Origin: Hymenobacter cellulosivorans
GTDB lineage: Bacteria > Bacteroidota > Bacteroidia > Cytophagales > Hymenobacteraceae
Direction of reading: 5' to 3'
Assembly: GCF_022919135.1 (NCBI RefSeq)
Contig: NZ_CP095049.1
Span: 6,037,667-6,101,666 of the forward strand
Length of the DNA stretch: 64,000 bases
Positions 25,997 through 33,447 of this stretch are shown piece after piece. The notes under the pieces are model-generated. The model did no database searches. It was not told where the DNA came from and saw only the letters and a list, made by a program, of their open reading frames with translations. The number at the start of each line of letters is the position of its first letter. The first letter of the stretch is position 1. A program made the position numbers and the translations under genes.

Positions 25997-26743
25997 ATGG
26001 AAATTTCCGCCCTGACCCGCTCCGTGGTCAAGCACAACCACGCCATTATTGCCCCCGACGGCTACATCAACAGCAACGTACCCGGCTGGACTGGCTGCAC
26101 GGTCAACGTCATCATCAATGAGCAGATGGGTGCCCGCCTGGCCCAGACGCTGATTACCCTGCGCGAAGGCGGGGAGCTGAAAGGCCAAACCCAGGCCGCC
26201 CAGATTTTCTTCTATGTAGTGGAAGGCCAGCTGCAAGCCACCGTCGACGGCCAGGAAAAGACGCTCACGAAGGGCGTGTACGTGTACGTGCCGGTGGAGA
26301 AGACCTACCTGTTTCAGCATCCTTCGGAAGGCACCCAGGTGCTGACGTTCCACAAAGTGTACGAGCCGCTGCCGGGCTACGAAACACCCGGCGTGCTGTT
26401 TGGGGCCCGCGACCTTGCCAAAGCGCCCATCTACATGAACGACGAGGCCCTGCGGATTCAGGAGCTGCTGCCCAACGAGCTGGGCTTCGACATGGCCGTC
26501 AACATCTTCACCTACGACATGGGCGGCCACCTGCCCATGGTCGAAACCCACATCATGGAGCACGGGCTGCTGTATCTGGAAGGCCAGGCCATCTATGTGC
26601 TCGACCAGCAGTGGTACCCGGTCAAGAAAGGCGACTCTATCTGGATGGCGCCCTACTGCCAGCAGTGGGCCACCACCATGGGCAAGGAACCTTCAGTATA
26701 CATCTACTACAAGAACGTGAACCGCTTCCCGACGGTGCTGTAG
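25997..26743 (+). CDS. allE: (S)-ureidoglycine aminohydrolase
   Basis: Bicupin enzyme converting (S)-ureidoglycine to (S)-ureidoglycolate and ammonia. The 248 residues include HNHAIIAPDGYINSNVPGW at the N-terminus and the second-cupin Mn2+-binding segment, visible as LPMVETHIMEHGLLYLEGQA, with its Glu, His and His ligands, then YPVKKGDSIWMAPYCQQWA. The length fits the E. coli YlbA family. It begins five bases after allC. Its presence shows that ureidoglycine is processed enzymatically to ureidoglycolate. Confidence 0.93.
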   Translation: MEISALTRSVVKHNHAIIAPDGYINSNVPGWTGCTVNVIINEQMGARLAQTLITLREGGELKGQTQAAQIFFYVVEGQLQATVDGQEKTLTKGVYVYVPVEKTYLFQHPSEGTQVLTFHKVYEPLPGYETPGVLFGARDLAKAPIYMNDEALRIQELLPNELGFDMAVNIFTYDMGGHLPMVETHIMEHGLLYLEGQAIYVLDQQWYPVKKGDSIWMAPYCQQWATTMGKEPSVYIYYKNVNRFPTVL

Positions 26744-26825
26744 TCATAGTTTCGGCTATTTTATACAGGTCGACAGGACGGTCTACTGACTTTGGCAAAC
26801 CGGTTCTGCTATTGAGCTACACCCC

Positions 26826-27332
26826 ATGACTCTTTCCGAACTCAATTCCCTCCCCGCCCCAGCCCGCGCTGAGGCCCTGGCCAAGTGCTGCGGGGCCACG
26901 GCCTGGGTGCAGCAACTAAACGTCGCCTTTCCCATAGTCGACTCCGACACGCTGTTTCAGCAGGCCCAGGATATCTGGCACCGCCTCTGCGAAGCCGACT
27001 GGCGCGAGGCTTTTACCCACCACCCCAAAATCGGGGATGTCAACTCGCTCAAGGAGAAATTTGCCAGCACCAGCCAGTGGGCCGAGGGCGAGCAGGGTGC
27101 TGTCAAGCAGGCTTCCCAGGAAACGCTGGAAGCTTTGGCGGCCGGCAACAACGCGTACGAGCAGAAGTTCGGTTACATCTTTATTGTGTGCGCCACGGGG
27201 AAGTCGGCTGAGGAAATGCTGGCTTTGCTGCAGGCTCGGCTGCCCAATTCGCCCGAGCAGGAAATCCGCGTGGCCATGGCCGAGCAGGACAAAATCACCC
27301 GCCTCCGCCTCAAAAAACTCTTAGCCGCATGA
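26826..27332 (+). CDS. uraD: 2-oxo-4-hydroxy-4-carboxy-5-ureidoimidazoline decarboxylase
   Basis: OHCU decarboxylase, which ensures stereospecific formation of (S)-allantoin from the UraH product. The 168 residues contain the catalytic His in THHPKIGDV (His66), the CCGATAWVQQL segment near residue 21, the SQWAEGEQ loop and the C-terminal FGYIFIVCATGKSAEEML, all typical. The stop overlaps the uraH start by four bases (ATGA at 27329-27332), indicating translational coupling. It is preceded by a short 80-base gap after allE. Confidence 0.93.
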   Translation: MTLSELNSLPAPARAEALAKCCGATAWVQQLNVAFPIVDSDTLFQQAQDIWHRLCEADWREAFTHHPKIGDVNSLKEKFASTSQWAEGEQGAVKQASQETLEALAAGNNAYEQKFGYIFIVCATGKSAEEMLALLQARLPNSPEQEIRVAMAEQDKITRLRLKKLLAA

Positions 27333-27670
27333 GCCAGATTACCACCCACATCCTGGACACTACCCTGGGCCGCCCGGCGCAGGGCGTTACCATCGCCCTA
27401 TCGGGCCTGCTGGAAACTGATACCTGGCAGGAGCTGGCCCGGGGCCGCACCAACCCCGATGGCCGCATCCCCGATTTGTTGCCCAAAGACCAGCAGTTGC
27501 CGCTAGGCACTTACAAAATGAAGTTTTTCACCCAGGAATACTTCGAGCAGCAGGGCACCACCATCTTCTACCCCTTCGTCGAAATCGTCTTCAACGTGCT
27601 GGCCGCCGAGCACTACCACATTCCACTGTTGCTCAATCCTTTTGGTTACAGCACCTACCGCGGCAGCTGA
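27329..27670 (+). CDS. uraH: 5-hydroxyisourate hydrolase
   Basis: Transthyretin-like hydrolase that opens 5-hydroxyisourate, the product of PuuD, to OHCU. The 113 residues start MSQITTHILDTTLGRPAQGV, containing the conserved His in THILD, and end with the diagnostic tetrapeptide YRGS (within FGYSTYRGS). The length is normal. It overlaps uraD, and both enzymes act in sequence. No signal peptide is visible, so the reaction occurs in the cytosol. Confidence 0.96.
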   Translation: MSQITTHILDTTLGRPAQGVTIALSGLLETDTWQELARGRTNPDGRIPDLLPKDQQLPLGTYKMKFFTQEYFEQQGTTIFYPFVEIVFNVLAAEHYHIPLLLNPFGYSTYRGS

Positions 27671-27691
27671 GCATCCCGGCAATATATTGTA

Positions 27692-27719
27692 GTCATGTCG
27701 AGCCTGAGCGAGACATGAC
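27692..27719. repeat. Short palindrome between uraH and the 27765 gene
   Basis: GTCATGTC (27692-27699) and GACATGAC (27712-27719) enclose AGCCTGAGC-like sequence. It resembles the GTCATGT ends of the elements at 8204-8244 and 37997-38092. Confidence 0.6.
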
Positions 27720-27764
27720 GCTCTAAGCCTTTTCAAACCTGCAATTCCCGCCTTTTTCTCCCGT

Positions 27765-29198
27765 ATGAAACTCAGCTTACAAGACACCGACAAAACCCAG
27801 CTGCTCGACCAGCTGGGCGTGGCCAACCGTCACTTTCAGCAAACTTACCCCGGCGACAAACCCGACCGGCAGCCGGTGCACACTGTGTACGGTGGGGCCA
27901 ACCTGTTTAAATCGGACACCTGCGTGCGCATGGGCGACATTGCCCTGAACAACCTGCGTACCTACGCACCCAACTTCGCCGAGCTGGCCCGCGTGCTCCA
28001 GCTCAAGGGCTATGAGCACCTGCCTACGCTTGAGAAAGACATTCAGGCTTTGACCCAGCGCCTTGATGCCATGAGCGAGCAGGAGCGCAAGCAGGAGCAC
28101 GCCTGGCTTTCGTACTCGGTGTATAACAAGATTATCAAGAAGCTGCAGCGCGAAGCCGTGGAAGACTTCCGGGTCGACTTCGAGGACGGCTTCGGCAACC
28201 GCCCCGACGCGGAAGAAGACGAAACCGCCGTGCGCGCCGCCCAGGAGGTGGCTAAGGGCATGCAAAACGGCACATTGTCGCCCTTCATCGGCATCCGCAT
28301 TAAGCCCTTTACCGAGGATTTGAAGACCCGCGGCGTCCGTACGCTCGACATCTTCCTGACCACCCTGCTCGAAGCCACCGGCGGCCAGTTGCCCGACAAC
28401 TTTGTGGTAATGCTGCCCAAGGTGACCATTCCGGAGCAGATGACCACGATGGTGCGCCTGTTTGAGCTGCTGGAAAAGGCCAACAACCTCGCGCCCGGCA
28501 CCCTGAAGATGGAAACCATGGTGGAGGCCACCCAAATCATCATGGACGAGGAAGGCCGCAACCCCTTGATGCGCATCATCCGGGCCAGTGAGGGCCGCTG
28601 CATAGCGGCCCACTTCGGCACTTACGACTACACTGCCTCGGCCGGCATTACGGCCAAGTACCAGACCATGGCCCACCCCGTCTGCGACTTTGCCCACCAC
28701 ATGACCAAGGTGGCTTTGGGCGGCACCGGCATCTTCCTCTCCGACGGGGCTACCAACGTGATGCCCATCGGTCCCCACCGCGGCGACAACCTGAGCTTCG
28801 AGCAGCTCAAGGAAAACCGCGACTCGGTGCACAACGCCTGGCGCCAGGGCTTCCACCATACCACCCACTCCCTCATCAATGGCCTCTACCAGGGCTGGGA
28901 CCTGAACCCGGCCCAACTGCCGATGCGCTACGCGGCTACCTATAACTTCTTCCTGAGCTCCTACGACGACGCGGTGCACCGCCTGAAAACCTTCGTAGAG
29001 CGGGCCGCCATTTCCACCCTCACCGGCGACATCTTCGACGATGCTGCCACCGGCCAGGGCCTGCTCAACTTCTTCCTCAAAGCAATGAACTGCGGCGCCA
29101 TCACGGAAGAAGAAGTGCTGGCTACGGGCCTGACGCTGGAAGAAATCCATACCCGCTCCTTCTTCCGCATCCTGGAGGGCCGGCGGCAAAAAGAGTAA
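27765..29198 (+). CDS. HpcH/HpaI-type aldolase/lyase (probably DUF6986) in the ureide operon
   Basis: A 477-residue cytosolic protein that resembles the TIM-barrel superfamily of citrate-lyase beta, malate synthase and HpaI aldolases. Visible motifs: HTVYGGANLFKSDTCVRMG near residue 40, the acidic DFRVDFEDGFGNRPDAEEDE (about 140-160), PFIGIRIKPFTED, METMVEATQIIMDEEGRNPL with a probable metal-binding Glu, and AAHFGTYDYTASAGITAKYQ. C-terminally there is GGTGIFLSDGATNVMPIGPH, as expected for substrate and cofactor binding. I think NCBI labels this family DUF6986, but no reaction is established. It is the last gene of the ureide operon and the operon's only unassigned member, and is followed by a strong terminator. 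A role in using glyoxylate or ureidoglycolate is plausible but unproven. Confidence 0.8.
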   Translation: MKLSLQDTDKTQLLDQLGVANRHFQQTYPGDKPDRQPVHTVYGGANLFKSDTCVRMGDIALNNLRTYAPNFAELARVLQLKGYEHLPTLEKDIQALTQRLDAMSEQERKQEHAWLSYSVYNKIIKKLQREAVEDFRVDFEDGFGNRPDAEEDETAVRAAQEVAKGMQNGTLSPFIGIRIKPFTEDLKTRGVRTLDIFLTTLLEATGGQLPDNFVVMLPKVTIPEQMTTMVRLFELLEKANNLAPGTLKMETMVEATQIIMDEEGRNPLMRIIRASEGRCIAAHFGTYDYTASAGITAKYQTMAHPVCDFAHHMTKVALGGTGIFLSDGATNVMPIGPHRGDNLSFEQLKENRDSVHNAWRQGFHHTTHSLINGLYQGWDLNPAQLPMRYAATYNFFLSSYDDAVHRLKTFVERAAISTLTGDIFDDAATGQGLLNFFLKAMNCGAITEEEVLATGLTLEEIHTRSFFRILEGRRQKE

Positions 29199-29224
29199 AG
29201 CGTCCGACTCATTTTGACACTCAC

Positions 29225-29261
29225 CCCGTCAGCCATTTCCGAATGGTTGACGGGCTTTTTT
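29225..29261 (+). terminator. Terminator of the ureide operon
   Basis: CCCGTCAGCCATT (29225-29237) pairs with AATGGTTGACGGG (29242-29254), 13 bp with one G-U, loop TCCG, followed by C and six T (29256-29261). A textbook intrinsic terminator. Confidence 0.9.
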
Positions 29262-29820
29262 ATGGCTAATTACTGCATCCTCCTGGTTGATTCCGGCAAG
29301 TAGTTTATACTAAGTCTTACTTATTACAGAAAGCCTGCAACGAGCTTATAATTACTAATTAGAAAGATTTAAGGCCGCATTAAAAGGCTTTCATACTGGA
29401 ATATAATAACAATTTTTCACCTTAAAATAGGTAGCCATAAAGACATATATTAAAATATATATTATTGTTATTCATGCCTTTAAACACGCTATTTAATTAA
29501 AATTAAAGGTTGGTTAAAGTTGTTTTTTGCCAGTATTTATCAATTTTTTATAACAATTTTCTTTCACCGTTTTCTAATATCTTTTTAACAAGAATCTAAT
29601 AACCTTATAATACTCCTTTAATTCTACCCCCGTATTAAGGCTATACATTTGCAATACCAATTTTAACTTTCTGATTACGAAGTTCTTTTTGTTGACCCGC
29701 CAGATTAGAAACCTCTTTAATCCCGGGCCAATTGCATCGGGCTCTAGGTAGCCGGTTCTGCTTTCTGCCTTCCTGCTATTCCTTTCCATTTCGCGGCTTT
29801 CGGGCCGCGCCGGAATTCTC
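29262..29820. other. AT-rich intergenic region upstream of the SulP-carbonic anhydrase gene
   Basis: This 560-base stretch has no supported gene and is far richer in A and T than its surroundings (for example TTAAAATATATATTATTG-like sequence near 29447-29466 and repeated TTTAATTAAAATTAAAGG-like tracts). A -7 box lies at 29644-29651. Its length suggests additional regulatory sites or an unannotated small RNA, but I could not identify a structure. Confidence 0.55.
29644..29651 (+). promoter_or_regulatory. Putative -7 box (TACATTTG) for the SulP-carbonic anhydrase gene
   Basis: TACATTTG is an exact TAnnTTTG match in the AT-rich region. A clear TTG at -33 is missing (TTC at the right distance). 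It would leave a 5' UTR of roughly 165 bases before the ATG at 29821. Confidence 0.4.
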
Positions 29821-32199
29821 ATGTCTTTTACTGCGCCTATGTCAAGTGTATCTGCTAGTCCCAAAACCTGGGATTTTTCCTACTTCAAGAGCGACCTGCA
29901 AGGTGGCTTGGTCTCGTTTCTGGTAGCTGTGCCCTTGTGCCTGGGTATTGCCCTGGCCTCGGGCGCCCCGCTGTTTTCGGGCATCATTGCCGGTATTGTC
30001 GGGGGCTTGGTAGTGGGTGCCCTGAGCCGCTCGGCCGTTAGTATTTCCGGCCCCGAAGCCGGCCTGATTCTGGTCGTGGTGAGCAGTTTGGAAGCACTGG
30101 GTTCGTTTCGGGCTCTGCAGCTAGCCTTGTGCGTAGCGGGCGGCTTGCAGCTACTGATGGGCGTGCTGCGGGCCGGCATCATCAGCAACTTTTTTCCGTC
30201 GTCGGTTATCAAGGGCATGCTGGCTGCCATCGGCATCATCCTGATTCTGAAGCAGCTACCCCACATCCTGGGCTACGATGCCGACGCGGTAGAATCCCTG
30301 GCCTTGTTTTCCTGGAACGGCGGCAACCTGGAAGGTCTGCTGGAGCACGCCGTGCGCGAGTTCAACGCCACGGCTCTGGTTATCGCCCTGGTGAGTTTGT
30401 GCATTCTCATTGCCTGGGAACAGCCGCTCTTTAAGAATAACAAGGTGCTGTCGGCGGTGCCAGCGGCGCTGGTGGTCATCATTGTCGGTATTACGCTCAA
30501 TACCCTGGCTGGTCTACTCAACCCGGCCTATATGCTGGGCGGCACCCACTTGGTGCAGTTGCCGGTGCCCAAGAATGCGGCGGAGTTTGTCGACCTGTTT
30601 ACCCTGCCCGACTTCTCGCAGATTACTAATCTCAAAATCTACTCCGCCGCCTTTTCCATTGCCCTGGTAGCCAGCCTGGAGGCCTTGCTGGCCGTGGAAG
30701 CTACCGACGAGCTGGACCCACTCAAGCGCAAAACGCCCACCAACCACGAACTCAAGGCCCAGGGCGTCGGCAATTTCATCAGTGGTCTGATTGGTGGCCT
30801 GCCGCTTACGTCGGTGATTGTGCGCAGCTCGGTGAGCATCAACGCCGGGGGCCGCACTAAAATAGCCGCTCTGGTGCACGGCAGCCTGCTGGTAATAAGC
30901 GTGGTGCTGTTTCCGGGCCTGCTGAACCTAATTCCCTGGGCCGCGCTGGCCGCTATTCTGCTCGTGACGGGCTACAAGCTGGGCCGCATCAGCATCTTCA
31001 AACAGCATTTCCAGGCCGGCCTCACCGAGTTTCTGCCCTTCATCGTGACCATCGTAGCCATTCTGCTAACCGATTTGCTTATCGGTATCGGCATTGGCGC
31101 AGCGGTGGGTCTGTTCTTCGTGCTGCGTGAAACCTACAAGAATGCCCATTTCTTCCAGAGCTACACCGTGCAGGGCGAAGAACACCTGCGCATCAGCCTG
31201 GGCGAGCATGTCTCGTTCCTGAACAAGGCCAGCATCATGACCGTGCTCAAGGATATTCCGGTGAACACCACCGTAGAAATTGACGGCACCAACTCGGCTT
31301 ACATCGACCGGGACGTGCTCAGCGCCATTGAGAACTTCCGCGAAACGGCCCGGCAGCGCAATATTCAGCTCATTTTCCTGCGCAAAGGCGAGGATTACGC
31401 CCAAAACATAGCCGCCCAGCCCCACGTGAGCAGTAAGGAAGCCGACTTCGAGGCTTACTACAAGCTCTTCGACAACAACCGCAACTGGGTAGCCGAAAAG
31501 CTGCGCCGCAACCCCCACTACTTCGAGGCCGCGGCCCAGCAGACGCCCAAATTCCTGTTCATCGGCTGCTCCGACAACCACGTATCGGTGAGCGAGATGA
31601 CCGGCACCGCGCCCGGGGAGGTTTTCGTGCACCGCAACGTGGCCAACCTGGTGGTCAGCACCGATTTGAACCTGGCCTCGGTGCTCGACTACGCCGTCAA
31701 CGAGCTGCAGATTCAGCACATCATCGTGTGCGGGCACTACGGCTGCCGGGGCGTGAAAACGGCCATGCAGAACGAGGACGCAGGCGCGGTGCACAGCTGG
31801 CTGAGCGCCGTGCGCGAGGTAATGCACAAGCACAACCACGAGCTGGGCGAGCTGGAAACCGAGGATGAGCGTTACCGCCGCCTGGTTGAGCTCAACGTCA
31901 TCGAACAGGTGTATAACCTACAGCAAAGCTCGACCGTACAGAATGCCGCGGCGCCACTGCACTTGCACGGCTGGGTGTACGACATCCACGGCGGCGTTAT
32001 CCGCGACCTGGAAGTGGACGTGCGCCGCGACTTTGCCGAATACGACACCATTTTCCGCTACCAGGTAGCTCCCGAAGGACTGCGCCGGTTGTCTGGCAGC
32101 CTGACCCAGGCCCCTTCCATCTACTCGGTCAGCACCGGCACGGGTCCCATCATTGCCATTCCGCCTTTCGACGGCGATGCTGCCCTGGGCGTGCCATAG
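29821..32199 (+). CDS. SulP anion transporter fused to beta-carbonic anhydrase
   Basis: A 792-residue inner-membrane protein. Residues about 15-440 are a SulP/SLC26 transporter with 10-12 helices, including SFLVAVPLCLGIALASGAPL and VSISGPEAGLILVVVSSL. Residues about 455-530 look like a STAS-type domain (SFLNKASIMTVLKDIPVNTT, EIDGTNSAYIDRDVLSAI). Residues about 560-750 are a beta-carbonic anhydrase: zinc ligands Cys583 in IGCSDNHV and His639/Cys642 in VCGHYGC. The Asp-Arg dyad motif normally reads CxDxR, but here it is CSDNH, His587 replacing Arg. Such fusions are thought to take up bicarbonate or sulfate; the CA would interconvert CO2 and HCO3-. The position after the ureide operon suggests a link to released CO2 (inference). 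A second ATG lies six codons downstream. Confidence 0.9.
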   Translation: MSFTAPMSSVSASPKTWDFSYFKSDLQGGLVSFLVAVPLCLGIALASGAPLFSGIIAGIVGGLVVGALSRSAVSISGPEAGLILVVVSSLEALGSFRALQLALCVAGGLQLLMGVLRAGIISNFFPSSVIKGMLAAIGIILILKQLPHILGYDADAVESLALFSWNGGNLEGLLEHAVREFNATALVIALVSLCILIAWEQPLFKNNKVLSAVPAALVVIIVGITLNTLAGLLNPAYMLGGTHLVQLPVPKNAAEFVDLFTLPDFSQITNLKIYSAAFSIALVASLEALLAVEATDELDPLKRKTPTNHELKAQGVGNFISGLIGGLPLTSVIVRSSVSINAGGRTKIAALVHGSLLVISVVLFPGLLNLIPWAALAAILLVTGYKLGRISIFKQHFQAGLTEFLPFIVTIVAILLTDLLIGIGIGAAVGLFFVLRETYKNAHFFQSYTVQGEEHLRISLGEHVSFLNKASIMTVLKDIPVNTTVEIDGTNSAYIDRDVLSAIENFRETARQRNIQLIFLRKGEDYAQNIAAQPHVSSKEADFEAYYKLFDNNRNWVAEKLRRNPHYFEAAAQQTPKFLFIGCSDNHVSVSEMTGTAPGEVFVHRNVANLVVSTDLNLASVLDYAVNELQIQHIIVCGHYGCRGVKTAMQNEDAGAVHSWLSAVREVMHKHNHELGELETEDERYRRLVELNVIEQVYNLQQSSTVQNAAAPLHLHGWVYDIHGGVIRDLEVDVRRDFAEYDTIFRYQVAPEGLRRLSGSLTQAPSIYSVSTGTGPIIAIPPFDGDAALGVP

Positions 32200-32320
32200 C
32201 CCCGTTTTTTGCCCCACCCGCCTTCCCATCCCACCCGAAGTACCTTTTCCTAACCCAGTCATAGCTTCCGGCTGCCACCCGCGGCGGCCGGAAGCCTTGC
32301 CGAACCCTACTTGCGCGCGG

Positions 32321-33004
32321 ATGAATATTTTACTGGTAGAAGACGACCTGATGGCTGCTGCTTTGCTGAAGCGCAACCTGGAAGAACATGACCTGAACGT
32401 AGCAGTGGCGCTTAATGCGCCCTCCGCCCGCCAGATGCTGGCCTCGGCTACCTACACTGCGGTGCTGCTCAAGGCCGACCTGCCCGATTCCAGTGGCTTC
32501 GAGCTGTGCCGCTTTATCCGGCAGCACTACGACAAGCTTTCGGTGCTCATGCTTACAGCCAATACGTCTACCGACTACAAGCTGCAGGGCTTTGAGGCGG
32601 GCACCGATGATTACCTGGTTCAGCCCTTCGAATTCGGGGAACTACTGGCCCGGCTGCGGGCCCTGCACCGGCGCTACCCCGCGGCAGCCCCGGCCGAAAA
32701 TGTGCTGAAAGTAGCCGACCTGGAGCTCTACGGCCGCAGCCGCATCGTGAAGCGCGGCGACAAGCGCATCGACCTGACGGGCCGGGAGCTGGCGTTGCTG
32801 GAATACTTCATGCACAACCAGGGCCGGGCCGTCACCCGCCAGGAAATCGTGCAAAAAGTCTGGGATTTGGCCTTCGATACCGGCACCAACGTGGTGGACG
32901 TGTACGTGAACTACCTGCGCAAAAAAGTTGACAAGAACTTCAGTCCCAAGCTGATTCATACGCTCAATGGCATCGGCTACATTCTCGAAGACCGCGCCGC
33001 CTGA
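32321..33004 (+). CDS. OmpR/PhoB-family response regulator lacking the phospho-acceptor Asp
   Basis: 227 residues from the ATG at 32321; the frame is open upstream but MNILLVEDD is the typical receiver start. The receiver has the acidic pair at residues 7-9 (EDD) and the Thr in LMLTANTS (79), but where family members have LLDxxLP it reads VLLKADLPDSSG, so the phosphorylatable Asp is Lys51, and the conserved switch Lys is replaced by Gln101 (YLVQPF). The C-terminal winged helix (about 130-225) is intact, with GRELALLEYFMHNQGRAVTR and VDVYVNYLRKKVDKN. Thus it is probably a DNA-binding regulator that works without phosphorylation. It lies about 120 bases after the SulP gene, and no kinase is adjacent. 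Confidence 0.9.
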   Translation: MNILLVEDDLMAAALLKRNLEEHDLNVAVALNAPSARQMLASATYTAVLLKADLPDSSGFELCRFIRQHYDKLSVLMLTANTSTDYKLQGFEAGTDDYLVQPFEFGELLARLRALHRRYPAAAPAENVLKVADLELYGRSRIVKRGDKRIDLTGRELALLEYFMHNQGRAVTRQEIVQKVWDLAFDTGTNVVDVYVNYLRKKVDKNFSPKLIHTLNGIGYILEDRAA

Positions 33005-33050
33005 CCTTGCATTTATAGAGTCGATAGTTAGTGAACTGTACCGTGGGTTC

Positions 33051-33123
33051 CAGCCCGTAGCCTACGTCGTTGCCCACCCCGGGGCTGCAAACCCGGCGTC
33101 CGCAACGCGTGGGCTACGGGCTG
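33051..33123. repeat. Inverted repeat downstream of the atypical response regulator
   Basis: CAGCCCGTAGCC (33051-33062) has its exact complement GGCTACGGGCTG at 33112-33123, 12 bp with a 49-base spacer. Together with the next palindrome it occupies most of the 440-base gap (33005-33447) before gltB, in which I find no gene. Confidence 0.6.
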
Positions 33124-33130
33124 CTGCTTT

Positions 33131-33165
33131 GGCGGGCTTGCAGACTGGCACTCGGCAAGCCCGCC
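33131..33165. terminator. GC-rich hairpin, possible terminator after the regulator gene
   Basis: GGCGGGCTTGC (33131-33141) pairs perfectly with GCAAGCCCGCC (33155-33165), loop of 13. Only two T follow. Possibly a terminator, possibly another repeat. Confidence 0.4.
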
Positions 33166-33447
33166 TTGGCCATGGGGCTATTTAGCAGGTAGAAATGGCC
33201 GCCATTGAGCCCGAATACCCGCCTCTACCAACTGGCAGCGGGCATCGGCTATTGTAAGAGAAGAGTATAGCAAAACCCGCTTTTTGCATCGTTACCGGGC
33301 TATTTTGAGGACCTAAACTACGCGTAAAGCCGGGTTGGAAATCGTAGCGGAGGCCAAGTCTGACGTGCCCGCCTCGCGGAGGGGAATATCTTGCCATTTC
33401 GGCCTACTTCTATTCGGCCGACGGACTCCCCACGACACCGATTTACG

